64,000 bases of DNA from Oreocharis arfaki (Eukaryota > Chordata > Aves > Passeriformes > Paramythiidae), in the NCBI GenBank assembly GCA_013398015.1, contig VZRR01003264.1:310001-374000 (forward strand). Reading direction: 5' to 3'. Position numbers and translations under genes: made by a program. The stretch's first letter is position 1; every line of letters starts with the position of its first letter. Shown piece by piece: positions 12,801-23,533 of this stretch. The notes under the pieces are model-generated. The model did no database searches. It had not been told where the DNA came from and was given only the letters and a program-made list of their open reading frames with translations.

Positions 12801-13253
12801 CTGGCAGTTTCTAGCAACCATTTTATCTATCTTCTGTCCTGTCAGCGCTTAGTTAGTGCATAATTGGAGTTAAATAGACAAGGACAAAATCTGCCCTGTA
12901 AGAGAAACTCTGTGTTTTCAGCAACTTCGTGATTAAGATGCTGAGGCTGGGGTTGGTTTTGTGTGCGAGGTTTGGGTTTGAAGTCATCCATTTCTGAGCT
13001 GGTTCAAAGCCCCTTGGTGTCAGTGGCAAAGGTGATCCAAAGATGGAAAGAAAGAACACTTGTGTAGAGGGTAAAAACAACACTATTTTTTTCCCTCCCT
13101 GTTGAAAAAGGCAAAAATACAGAAAATGTTTTGTGGAGTAATAAAACTGCACCCTAATATAATCCATCAGTACTTTTTACAGCATAAAATGATTTCCTGA
13201 GATACTGCCAGAGCTAAAACAGCACAAAACTTTAAAAGACAAAGGAGCGTAAT
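9851..13253. other. Non-coding single-copy DNA, no gene recognised
   Basis: No gene or young repeat is recognised. Notable items are an 18-bp perfect palindrome (10510-10527) and a T-rich stretch (about 12235-12305). A 147-codon open frame at 12305-12748 and the antisense 104-codon frame at 12853-13167 show no family features. Confidence 0.6.
10510..10527. promoter_or_regulatory. 18-bp perfect palindrome with TAATTA core
   Basis: TTAGTGTAATTACACTAA reads identically on both strands and centres on the homeodomain core TAATTA. It could bind a homeodomain dimer. One palindrome of this length is not far from chance expectation in 64 kb of AT-leaning DNA. Confidence 0.3.
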
Positions 13254-13322
13254 ATTATCATTATCATTATCATTATCATTATCATTATCATTATCATTAT
13301 CATTATCATTATCATTATCATT
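13254..13322 (+). repeat. (ATTATC)n hexanucleotide microsatellite, about 11.5 copies
   Basis: The ATTATC unit repeats with no visible interruption over 69 bp. The absence of interruptions suggests a young, probably polymorphic array. The embedded TATC/GATA cores are a by-product of the unit. Confidence 0.97.
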
Positions 13323-13799
13323 ACATACTGATTTTAAAATATGCTTTAGCTATTTCAAGTTACAGTAATTATTGTTTTAAATAATCAAGCTCATTTTCAT
13401 TTCATCGTGTGTTTGAGGGAAGTAACAACATATATTTGTAAGGGGAAAAAAGTATGATACAGGAACAGGTGTTTCCCTGGAACCCCTTAAAGCAACATTC
13501 CCTGTTTTCCATGTGTCTGTCCCTTATTTCTGTTCGTAAAAGTGGTCATCTTAGGGGAATGGAAAAAAATCCTTATGCATTCAGACATTGTTACAGTCCA
13601 AATCCTGCAGTAATGGAGCCAGTGGATTTTGGCCTTTTCCCACGCAAGGGCTTTTTTCTTGCCACTGAAGAAGTTTCTTGTCTCTGTGGTGTGTGTGGCG
13701 ACGCTCTCCGTGCTGGCACGACAAATCTCTGCCTGCCTGGGCAGACCCCGGGCAAGGTTTTGGCGTATTTCTTACCCAAAGGACGGGGACAAATAAAAC
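13323..13799. other. Left flank of the CpG island, no gene recognised
   Basis: AT-rich at its left end and rising in G+C toward the island. Open frames on both strands overlap here (for example 13454-13834 +) without recognisable similarity. An AATAAAA TATA-like string lies near 13792-13798, just left of the CCAAT/TGACGTGG element. Confidence 0.5.
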
Positions 13800-13822
13800 C
13801 GGGAGGGTTGGACCCGGCATTT

Positions 13823-13839
13823 CCAATGGCGTGACGTGG
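13823..13839 (+). promoter_or_regulatory. CCAAT box next to TGACGTGG (CRE/UPRE-like)
   Basis: CCAATGGCGTGACGTGG places an NF-Y box 4 bp from TGACGTGG. TGACGTGG is the published consensus of the unfolded-protein-response element bound by XBP1/ATF6, and it also resembles a CRE half-site. It sits at the left edge of the CpG island. Function is inferred from motif identity only. Confidence 0.4.
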
Positions 13840-14099
13840 ATTTCAGCGCCGTGGCCGCAGTCTCCCCGCGAACAGGAGGGAAGCGGGGCGGGATGGTGCT
13901 CCCGCGGGGTGCACGGGACAGGGGTTTACCGACGGCCACGGCGTTTATTTCCCGACATTTATTCCCGGGCAGGTGCGGTCGGGGAAAGCACCCCGAGCCC
14001 GGCATCAGGAGAGCCGCCCCCGCCCCGCATCCCGGAGCCGCGCTCGCACCGCCGAGGCCCGGGAAGCAGCGACGGGATGGAATGAAGGGAAGGACGGGC

Positions 14100-14393
14100 G
14101 AGGCCGGGCCGGGCAGCGACGGGACGGGAGAGACAGGACGGGACAAGGATGGGACAGCGGTGGGGTGCGGCCAGGACGGGACGGGACAGGGATGGGACGG
14201 GACAGGGAAGGGGCAGGGACGGGACAGGACCAGGATGGGACCAGGACAGGACCAGGACGTGGCAGGACCAGGACGGGACAGGACCAGGAAGGAACCAAGA
14301 CAGGACCAGGACGGGACGGGACAGGACCAGGAATGAACCAGGACAGGACAGGACCAGGACGGAACCAGGACAGGGCCAGGACGGGACACGGCA
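14100..14393 (+). repeat. Purine/G-rich minisatellite (GGGAC / CAGGAC units)
   Basis: Degenerate 5-6 bp units (GGGAC, AGGAC, CAGGAC, GGAACCA variants) are tandemly arrayed over about 290 bp, with strong G-over-C skew on the + strand. GGG runs with 2-5 base spacers (from 14178) satisfy the canonical G-quadruplex pattern. The repeat keeps frames open on both strands, giving peptides rich in G, T, R, D and Q on + and in P, S, V, W and C on the other strand. These are by-products of the repeat, not genes. Confidence 0.9.
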
Positions 14394-14410
14394 GCGGTGG
14401 CGGCAGACCG

Positions 14411-14470
14411 GCCCCGCCCCGGCAGCGCCCGCGGCGCTGATTGGCCAGTCCCGCTGGCGGCGCAGCCAAT
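14411..14470. promoter_or_regulatory. Core promoter elements: GC box and two facing CCAAT boxes
   Basis: GCCCCGCCCC (Sp1/KLF) is followed by an inverted CCAAT at 14440-14444 and a direct CCAAT at 14466-14470, 21 bp between them. The boxes lie between the two minisatellites. On the minus strand the order is CCAAT then GC box reading leftward. On the + strand the second CCAAT faces the CTCGG array. Confidence 0.6.
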
Positions 14471-14516
14471 GGGGAGGCGCAGCATACCGGTCATTCATGA
14501 GCCCGCGCGGGACCGC

Positions 14517-14665
14517 GCTCGGCTGAGCTCGGCTGGGCTCGGTTGGGCTCGGCTGGGCTCGGCGGAGTTCCGCCCTTCTCGGCTCTTGTGGGCTCGGCTT
14601 TGCTCGGCCCGGCCTGGCTCAGCTCGGCTCGGCTCAGCTCAGCTCAGCCCAGCTCAACGCAGCCA
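14517..14665 (+). repeat. CTCGG/CTGGG-type minisatellite
   Basis: Units such as GCTCGGCTGG and GCTCGGCT repeat with drift toward AGCTCAGCTC at the right end, over about 150 bp. It begins about 47 bp after the second CCAAT box, so if transcription runs rightward the array would lie in the 5' transcribed region. Confidence 0.85.
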
Positions 14666-14745
14666 GGGGCTCCGAGCAGAGTGAATGCTGCGGGGCCGCC
14701 CGTTAGTGCGGCTGGAAGCGGAGCTCCGGCCTTTCCCAGCCATGA

Positions 14746-17700
14746 AGTCATTCCGTGGTGCTGATTGAAATCATCTGTTTTCAGTTCTCTGACAAATTAA
14801 TTGAACTTTCCTCTGACTCAGGGGCCTTCTGACTTTTGAAGCAGATTATGTCTACACGCCGTCTCCCAGACGAACACAATTTAATTTTCTAGGCTTTAAA
14901 GGAACTTTATGTTTCCAGAAAGGCAATGAAAGAGGCATTTGTTCGGCGATAGGGCTGCAACTTCTACAAATATGGCACAAGAATAGAAGCCCATAAAATG
15001 TTGATTTTACTGCCGCTGATAACCAAGTCCAAAACGTGTTAGATCCTGAGATGCGCAGGACTGATAACACGGCAGGCCAGGAGTTGCTTTCTTTCAAGTA
15101 TATTAAAAGAATGCTCCCTAAACAACTGCGAGGGCTCTGGCAGGGCAGGGCCGGGACAGCGCCGAGCCTGTGCCCGTGTGCTGTGCTGATCGAATAACTA
15201 CTGCTTGGGTAGTTCCAGTTCACATGCTCCAGTTCAGCTTCATTTCATGTGGCTAGGCAGGAGCTGCAGAGTTCAGCTGGAGTCCAAATCCCCGCCGCCC
15301 CCAAGCCCTGAGCCCCGGTTTGTGACCCAGGCTCCCCAGTGGGATGGGTCGTTCCACTCGCTCCATCTACCCCGGAGAATGTTTAAAGCTCGCCTTTCCA
15401 ACACAGTGAGACAAATTCAGCTTTCAGGTACCTGGATGTTGCTGCCTGCGGTCTTCATCTGGGCAATATCCAGTGTTTGCAGTGGCTCAGGGCAGTCATG
15501 GCAAGGCCGTGCCAGGCTTGGGGACTGATGGAGGAGCACTGAGGGGTCAGACTGCCACATACTCTGCATTTTTCACTGATACCTGTCGATTTCACCCTGT
15601 TTTAAAAGCACCAAAGCACATAATTAACTCTGTGGGTTTCTGCTCTCATTTACTGGGGTAGATTTGAGCACGTCGTTTGCTGAAAAGGGAATGAAGAAAC
15701 TCTGCTGTTTTTCTTGGCCCATCCAAATTCTTGTTTCATTTTCTCCCCCACTCCCCATCCACTCTAAAATCCAAATAATTTGTAAACATTAATTAATTAA
15801 TTTATCTTAGAAATAATCCCGGGAAATAAGGCTAAATATTTGTGGTTCTTCATATACATAAAAAAACCCCCAAGTGATATGGAAAGAATTTTATGAGGCT
15901 ATCAGGAATCAAGTCCAAATTTTGTCCCATGCTTCAGCTGCGGTGGCCAGGACCTCAACCAGCTCTGACTCAGAACTTTCACCATGGGCTGACCCTCACA
16001 CCATTCCTAGTTCATCACCACCTAATTTGCGCTTGCTGCTTTGAAAAGTCATCCAGAGAGCACTGAGCTAATTGAAAAATCTGTGTGCCGCCGAAGTGCT
16101 AGAGAAGAATTAAAACATAGATACTAAAATCATAACAATAGGTGCCCGACATTTCAGCACAAAACCTCAGACCCAAACATTCCCGAATGCCAAAGAAATA
16201 TGTGAGTGAATCCAGACCGTTTCAGGCTTTTTGAGGAGTATCGTGGAAAGGGACGTTGATGTTCATCTGGACCACCTATCCCTATCCTGTGTTTTCATTT
16301 TATGTACACTGGATGCACGTAACCCAGCTCTGTATTTTCGCTTTCTTTCAGTTGTGGCAAATTCCAGGTGAAGGAGATTTTGTGTCTTTTTCCAGTGAAA
16401 TGTCCCACTGACTTTAAAATTCTCCTTCCAGGGGGGCTCTTACAGTTTTACTTGACTAAGAAGGAAGCACAAAGGCCATCAAACTGAGGAGCCACTCTCA
16501 TGTCGTGGGTGAAAGCTGCTGCTGCATGATCTTGAAGGTTTAAACTGGCATCTTTACAATGTTTTATGTCAGTGTCTACTTCTGAAGTGCGTGAAAGGAC
16601 ATTGAAATGTTCTCAGTGATGCTGGTGATTCCTGCCAGCACGTTCTATGATTCTGAATAGAGAAGTCTTGTTTGTGTCGGTCTACAATAGCCTTCATCAG
16701 ATTCCATCTGCTGCTGTTGCAACTTCCAGCTAATTTCTCAGTTATCCCCGATTTTTCAAAGTATTTATATATTATGCAAACTGTAAAACTGCAAACTATG
16801 AATTTATAGTTTGGTGTCCCAGCTTTTAACACGGTGGAAAGTACAGGTGTGCCATAAATGTACACAGAGCCACTAGACGTGACCCGAATACCACCCAGCA
16901 GTGTCAGCTCAGAACAGCATGTGAAAAAAAAGGGAAAAGCAGTAAATCTGCCTCCAAACCATCATCTTCCTTGGCACAGAAATCTGTGCTGGGCTACTCC
17001 AGGGAAGCACAACTGGGAGTGGAGCCACGCCCTCTGAGGAGTGCAGAAAGGCCCTCATGATAGCCAAGGTATTCTACAGCAATAATTACTTTGAACTGTG
17101 AGCTGTGCTTCGGAATATCTGTGCAGCTGTGAGGGAGTGAGGAACGAGGCAAGATTTTTGTAGCTTGAAAAGAAGTGGTTTCTGTCATGCTTGAGCAGGT
17201 TGTTGGTGCAGGATTTGGGCCTGTTTTATTACAGAGGCTGTGGCACCAACTGTTACAGGAGGTTTATTTCTTCCACCAGCATGTGCCTTTAGCTCCCTGA
17301 AACACCAGCAGAAGAACAGCCTCCTTGGGCCAAACCTGTCTTATCTTTGTCCTGATGGAATAGTCCCCTCACCTTCATTGCAATTATTCACAAGTGAAAC
17401 AAGTGTCCTAAGTCTCCTGCAAAAAAAGGAATTGAAAGTACCCATGGTTATTCCTCATGACATTGGCATTTCTGCAGCAAAACTTCACTTTTCTGGTCTA
17501 AACTGAGCAAAGGGCTCTTAGGGTGACAGATAATTAGGGAAATGAACTCAGGGAATCTTTTTCTGGCTTTTAAATAATTTCTCGTCATTATTCTCCCTTT
17601 AATTTGGTTTATTTGCAAGTGGAGCTTGTTCAGGAAGGCAAAGTGTTGATGAGCAGCCAACAGTTATTTAATAATGGAACAAAATTAGTTTTGCAGCGAA

Positions 17701-17999
17701 GGAGAATTCACTTCAGGAAGAAACAGGAGTAACTTGTAAAGATTAAATCAACCAAACAGGAAATGGAATCAGTCCCGTGTGATTTAGGTAGTCAGATTGC
17801 AATGCCAAGGGTGTAAATTGCTGAACAGCTTTTGCTGGCCTGAGCTGCTGTTGGCTTTCCCTTCCTCCTGACTGCTCCTAGGTGTCCACCCCTGCCTGAG
17901 CCATTCCCCTCCCATCTGGATCAAGCCCCTGAGCCGCCTTCAGGGCAAATGTGACTGGGGGAGAATTGCTAGCAGCTGCTTGCACTGCTTAGTCACCAC
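14746..17999. other. Right flank of the CpG island, no gene recognised
   Basis: Moderate G+C falls to AT-leaning DNA. A homeodomain-rich run of overlapping TTAATTAA/TAATTA cores lies at 15788-15806. No coding exon, repeat family or RNA gene is recognised. A 123-codon minus-strand frame (14852-15223) and a 98-codon minus-strand frame (16569-16865) look accidental. Confidence 0.6.
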
Positions 18000-18235
18000 T
18001 GCCACCAAGAACCGCTGCCTGAGAGAGCTGAAAAACATTTGCAACGTGTATTTACAAACAACTGCTAGACAGATTTTGTCTGCCCGAAGCATTTGTCAAA
18101 CAATTTCGAGCAAGGAGGTAAATACAGATAAATAGATTCTGTTTTGACCAGGGAAAGTATATGGGCAGGTTTTATATTGTCTAATATGGCTAATCATGCT
18201 GCCATAATATTAAATAAAAGCAATGCAACTGAGAT
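18000..18235. other. AT-rich stretch resembling a conserved non-coding element
   Basis: No open frame of note. The stretch is complex AT-rich sequence without repeats, containing TATTTACAAACAA (forkhead-like), CAAACAATTT and TAATCATGC. This texture is typical of vertebrate conserved non-coding elements, but conservation cannot be judged from one sequence. Confidence 0.25.
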
Positions 18236-18251
18236 GTAGCAGGATGGGGGA

Positions 18252-18275
18252 TTTTTTTTTTCTTTTTTTTTTTTT
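18252..18275 (+). repeat. Poly(T) tract with one C
   Basis: A T-rich run interrupted by a single C. It is a simple repeat; no retroposed body is identified. Confidence 0.9.
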
Positions 18276-19497
18276 AGCCTGGGCCTATTCTGATGATGGA
18301 TTATGTCAGTTAAACATTTTAGGAAACAGAAGCCACTTCTCTATAGGAACTCAGCAGCAGAACTCCCAGCTAAACCACAGACAGTCCGTGTTTGAATGGG
18401 TGCTGGTGCCAGGCTTTGGTGAATGACTTCTAGAAGCAGCACCACGTAAATGTGTCTGAATAAAATAAGAGCAGATTGGAAGCAGTTCCTGAGACTTCAG
18501 TGAATGACCTTTCTTGCTGTTGTCGTTTCCAAATTTTTGGCAGACTCTCCCCTGACCACTATATTTCATTTCCATGCACCCCTGTACTTCCCAATTCCGG
18601 TCAGGAGCAGAAGCAGAAGTAATAAAATACCGCAAGAAAAGCTATTCTTGTGGTATTTCCGGTGCTACTGGATGCAGCACCAACAGGAAATCTCACGAGA
18701 AAGACTGTCCCTTCACAGTTTCCAGGCCCCACTTTTTGGAAACCAAAGTGATTTGGTGGAAAGAAACAGCAAATAAGCATCCGCCAGCTCGGGTGATTAA
18801 AACTCCTTCTCCCAGCGTTTCTGGTCCAGTCCCTTCCACTCCGAGGCGCACAAGCCTCGTGACCATGGTAGGCACAGAGAAGACTGTGGATGGCCCACAA
18901 TAGTCTGAACCTTCCTTTCTACCCAGCCATGTGAAAGGAAGGGACCTGCAGGCCTGCAGCCTTCTCTTATTTAAAAATGAGCTCTTGAGAGCTCACCGTG
19001 CCTCAGGATTGCAGCCTTGACCTCCAAAGGTCTGATGATGATGATGATTTGCAGAAATGAGGATGTCCCCCTCCCACTTCAGCCTACATGTGTGTGCTCC
19101 ATGAGGATTCCCAGTCTCCCAAGAGACTAAGAAGGTGGAGAAGGAAAAGAGCAGGGGAGAAAAGGGACATTCAGGTGATTCTCCTCTTTCCTTTCCTGCT
19201 GTTGCTTTGAGTGTTTTCCTCCATTGCTTTGAGTGTTCCACACCTTATGCAGGAATGGGAAGGAGCTGTGCCTGTTCTGCCCTAAATGATAAGTTTCAGG
19301 TGCTAATTCAAGCAGTTTGGCCACATGCTTGCAATGCCTGCTACCATTTCCAAGCCCAAGAGTTGCCATCTAGTCCTCAGCCCACAGGAAGGGGACCTTT
19401 CCTTCGGCAGGGCAGCAGAGGAGGCCCACGGTGGTCACAGATCTCAGGACTTCCCTGCAGTGTTTTGCAGCAGCTCTGCTGCTCAGCCGGCTGATGG

Positions 19498-19524
19498 ACA
19501 CACACATAAACACACACACACACA
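19498..19524 (+). repeat. (CA)n microsatellite, interrupted
   Basis: CA dinucleotides with one TAAA interruption. It lies inside accidental open frames on both strands. Confidence 0.9.
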
Positions 19525-21229
19525 GGCAGAGATGATGACTCAGATGTAAACCCTTCCTGAAGTGTCACTCTCTCCCTCCAGAACACATGCCTTCCCTCTG
19601 GGTAACTGATACAACAGCCCTGGCCCTCCAGCTGCAGTACCAGATTGCGTTTGCAGTGTCACTTTGGCAGCTCGAAAATCCCCGTCGCAGTCATCTGCTG
19701 CAGCACCCAGCCTCCGGCCCAGCCGAGTGTGGGCCTCTTTGTTTCCCTCACATGCAGCCGGGATGCAGGTCTCCAGTGATGTTTGATACTCAGGGCTTCG
19801 GGGGATGGAATGCAACCACTTAGAACTGTTTGGTTTGTCACTTTTGGGTTTGCTGCACAAGGCTCTGTTAGTACAAACGGGCCTGTTTATAATATTCATC
19901 AGACAGTGGAAGAAATTCCTCTGATGTCTGCATAATGCAGCGAGCAGACTCCTTGATTATTAACATGCCGATTGTGTACTCTTATTTCAGATGCTAGCTC
20001 GACGCTGGGGAGAGGGAGCTGGGGGAATAAAAAACGCAAGACTCATGACACGCTTGGGATTTGGTCAGCGAAACTGGAAAAAATATTTACACGGTTAGGT
20101 CGTGTTTTTTATGTAATTCTTTCCTTTTATGTAATATTTGGAGAAGCCGCTGAATTTTCGGTTCTTACCCGAAAATGAAGCCACACCTCTGAGCACTGGA
20201 GCAATCACTGCAGGAGAGGGAGTGGGAGAAACACGTCCCCATCCCTTCTTAATCCTCTCATTGATGTGCTCATTGAGGTTGGCTCGGGGATCGTCTGATG
20301 CATCTCGTCCCTCCCCCAGCACTTCCTTAAGCTCAGCATTTCCATAGGAACTTCCAGCCGGGGGCCGGGATGCTCCAATGATCTTCCCGGCCCCTGTTTG
20401 TGGTTGCTGGATGCACCAGCCCCTCTCACCACGTGTGTCTAACCAGACCTGCCCCGCCAGCTCTCAGCCGGCGCTGCAGAGGAAGGAATCCTGCGATGCT
20501 GCACTGTGCGTGAAAATACCCCTTGGAATAGAGAAGTCACAGCAGTCAGGGTGCTCGATGTTGTCTGACCAGCAATAACTTCGGTGGGCATCAGCTGCTG
20601 CAATCCTGTCACTGGTGTCTTACTCATTATTTGCAGTACTTTAGTTTATTAATAAAGCCTTTTTGATGAATTAGTCATAGAAAATAGCAGATTTTTTTTT
20701 TTTCTTACTCAGTGTTTGCATCCCTTGGGTATTATATCTTCTCTTCATTTACTGCTTGTTATTTTGGTGGAGGAGCTTTCACTTTTGGTTGGTTTCAGAG
20801 CCCACCCTGGATATCCCCTGGATGGGCTGAAGTACAGTAGATAGGACATTAACTCGCATTAATGTGGAAATTTAGAATCCAAATAGAACTTGTCCTGTTG
20901 CCCAACAATGAGTCATTGTCCTTTTTCTCTTTTTTAGCCAACAGCAGATTCAGAAGCTGTGAGACAGTTTCCTGCAGATAAGAGATAAATTGAAGGGAAG
21001 CCTGGCAAAAAGATGATGGTCAAGCTGCAAGATATCATTTCCTCCAAAGCCCCTACATACTAATTAACCATTCCAAGCATATTTTCAACAGCATTTAGGG
21101 ATTTCCTCATCAAAATAAACTTCCTCCCGTGTTATCTTCATTTTTGACATCCGGTGTTATAGTCTGACATAAGAGTCAGGGTTAAAAATCCATAATATTG
21201 GGCCGTGTGTATATTTATGCACAAGCGTG

Positions 21230-21246
21230 CGCACACACACACACAC
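21230..21246 (+). repeat. (CA)n/(GC) short dinucleotide repeat
   Basis: GTGCGCACACACACACACAC: a short alternating purine-pyrimidine tract with Z-DNA-like character. Confidence 0.85.
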
Positions 21247-21282
21247 GATTGAAGCTGTGCCAGTATTACTCTGGAATTTTAA

Positions 21283-21354
21283 TGCCTGATCCAAAGTCCT
21301 CTGCAGTCAGCAAGAGATTTTGTGTTCACTTCAGTAGTAGCGGGATCGAGCCCC
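21283..21354. repeat. Ancient amniote interspersed repeat, best preserved copy
   Basis: GCCTGATCCAAAGTCC, then GCAGTCAGCAAGAGATTTTG, CACTTCAGTAG and GGGATCGAGCCCC, parallels a palindromic consensus that I recall from turtles, crocodilians and birds (GCCTGATCCAAAGCCC ... TTTGGATCAGGCCC, with AAGTCAATGG/CCATTGACTTC inside). The copy is decayed but the order of blocks is kept. The exact family name is not certain. Confidence 0.5.
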
Positions 21355-21579
21355 TGTCCTTCCGCATCCAGATTTTTTCATTTATGCCTTATGACTTGTT
21401 TGTAACAAACTACAGATGGGCTTGAGTCATAAAGTTCGGAGTATTCGGTTTGGAGGCTTCGCTTTGGGCCCATCCCTTTAATGTGCTGCTTATTCCAGAC
21501 CTGCCTTTGAAAGAGGAAAATATTGTCAGAATGAAAGTGTATGTGCAATAAACAAACTTCTCATTTCCTTCCCCTTAAG

Positions 21580-21598
21580 TTTTTTTTTTTTTTTTTTT
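21580..21598 (+). repeat. Poly(T) tract (T19)
   Basis: An uninterrupted run of 19 T, preceded by a pyrimidine-rich segment. It is the longest homopolymer in the window. Confidence 0.95.
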
Positions 21599-23516
21599 CC
21601 TCCCCTTTTGAAGCTGATTTCTTAACCGGACAATTAGTTTTAGGGCTGCAACTGAATGCAAACTTGTCATACCTGATTTGCAGTCCTTTCTGTTTCAAGT
21701 GCTATCAATTATTTTCTAACTAGATGCTCCTGTGGGATCAGCTGTCACTAAGAGCAAATTTGAACACAATGGGTTGCTTCCTATTTCCAAAAGAATCTGA
21801 AGATCGTCAAAGCTTGACAGGCAGCTCCAGTTTTAAGATGAAACAGATAAGTTAGGTTTCCCTGGTAGGAGCTTTTGAACACGAGCAGATAAAGGAAGTA
21901 TTGTTTCCAAAGAGGGGATGCCATTTATAGTGCAAATTCACCCTTATTAAGAACAAACTGCTGTTGCTTTAAACACACAGTCATATACATTTGCACTGCA
22001 GAGGTAATAAAACACTTACGAGTCTTTCCAAATATTCCTGTAGACCCTGCACGTACAAATTTGGCTTTCATATTTTTATTTTTTTTTTAAATGAGGGACT
22101 GAGTAAACCATTTAAAAGATCAGTACATGTTATAATGTAGCTGTTGTGTAGATCAAATGCACGAGGTGTTGATTTTATAACTGGATTCATTGACAGTCAG
22201 CTAGAAGTCAAATTTGTGTCGCTTTGTTTTTGAAGATGCTTCATATCTCGTGTGCCCCGGTAATTACTTGTGTATGTTGCACATGGAGTTCAACTGCACG
22301 TTATTTCAGGCTTGTCACAAGTGAGAAGTGCCACAGCTTTGAGGTCTAAGGCAGCAGTAACTTTATTTTGTGTGGTGCCAGGGTGTAGTGGTGCCACCTT
22401 TGTGAAAGGGAATGTGAGAGTGTCACTGAATGTGCACTTCAGAAATAAAAAAAATATTTGGGGAGATGACACTGGATCAATGATCCCGAGGTCTGAAGTG
22501 TTGCAGTTGTCCACAGAGGAGACTCACTGTGTGTTCTGGGAAGACTCATGGCTTAATTCAGGAGGAAAAATTGTCTTTCCAGTCCTTTTCTTCCAGTCCT
22601 GGCCACTTGGGGTGCCAACAAAGGTACCACCTGATGCCAGATTGTGGTTGGGCTGTTGTGTGTCCTCACGCTGAACTCAAGGCAAAGCCCTGAGTTATTC
22701 AGGTGACTGATCAAATGCCCAGTGACTTCAGGAATTAGTCACGTGCTGCCACGTCTGCTTTTGTTACAAGTGTCCTGCTGAATGAAAGGCTTGCCATGGT
22801 ACACAGGAGGTGCCGAGCTCCCTGTGTGGAAACTGGCTGGAAGAGAATTCTTCCTCCCTCAATAATCTGAATCCATCATAGCAGGAGATGTGAAAGGACG
22901 TGACCACTTGTTTTTGCCATTTGTAGTCGGTGGGGTGTTTCGAGCTCTCTCATCTTGAAGGTTTTCAGTGAAAACTGGCATCGAGGAAGGTGAAATTTCA
23001 TTCAGAGCCATTACACCAAGGAATGGTAAATGTTCTCAGACAGGGAAGTGCTGTGCAACCTGAACGTAGCTGCCTCCATGCTGGCGGATTGTACCCAGAA
23101 CGGATCAAAAGGAGGAATTTTTGGCCACGAGGGCAATTCATGCAATCTACCAATGGGGAAAAAGCAATGTTATTTCCACTTGCAAAATCATAGGGCTCCA
23201 TTGCCACACTTTCACAATCACCAAATTAGAATCAGGTGTTAATTAGCACTTGTGTTTGGCAAGCTCAGTTTATTGAGAACATTTGCCTTGGTCAGACTTT
23301 TGATTTTTTTGGCTCTGAAACCTGGTTTACATTGATTTAATCATTAGAATACCCTCTTCTAAGGCTTTCAAATGATGCAATTAAGGGCAAATACCACATC
23401 TCCTGCACAGCAACAGGGATGTGAACAGTTATGACAAAGCCAGGAGACAGCAATTAAGTGCAATTTTTTACCTTTTAATGGGGTCTAATCCCGTAGGAGA
23501 GCATGTGTCAAATATT

Positions 23517-23533
23517 TATATATATATATATAT
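23517..23533. repeat. (TA)n microsatellite
   Basis: An alternating TA run of about 17 bp followed by TGTGTA. Confidence 0.9.

Larger units (their letters stand above)
13800..14745. promoter_or_regulatory. CpG island, probable promoter
   Basis: This is the most CpG-dense stretch in the window, above all at 13830-14130 and 14390-14520. The centre has a GC box, GCCCCGCCCC, at 14411-14420, an inverted CCAAT (ATTGG, 14440-14444) and a forward CCAAT (14466-14470). NF-Y and Sp1 sites in a CpG island are typical of vertebrate TATA-less promoters. The facing CCAAT boxes would suit bidirectional initiation. Two minisatellites flank the core and account for much of the island. No coding first exon is recognisable on either side, so the transcript could be a non-coding RNA or have an untranslated first exon. 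Confidence 0.7.
18276..21282. other. Non-coding DNA, no gene recognised
   Basis: No gene is recognised. Present are a short GAT/ATG repeat at 19029-19047, a CA repeat at 19498-19524 and another at 21230-21246. A splice-acceptor-like site at about 19989 (TTATTTCAG) opens a 35-codon frame with no known family, and another (about 20938, CTTTTTTAG) opens nothing coding. Frames of up to 119 codons at 19135-19494 and 19540-19899 overlap each other antisense and the CA repeat. Confidence 0.55.

Noticed and set aside
13254..13322. Telomere-like or CRISPR-like array
   Set aside because: Uniform 6-bp units without spacers, and not TTAGGG; a simple microsatellite.
13772..14526. The longest open frames in the window (240, 179 and 154 codons on the minus strand; 166, 155 and 125 on +)
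   Set aside because: All cross the GGGAC/CAGGAC minisatellite, whose composition removes stop codons on both strands; the peptides are low-complexity repeats without a domain.
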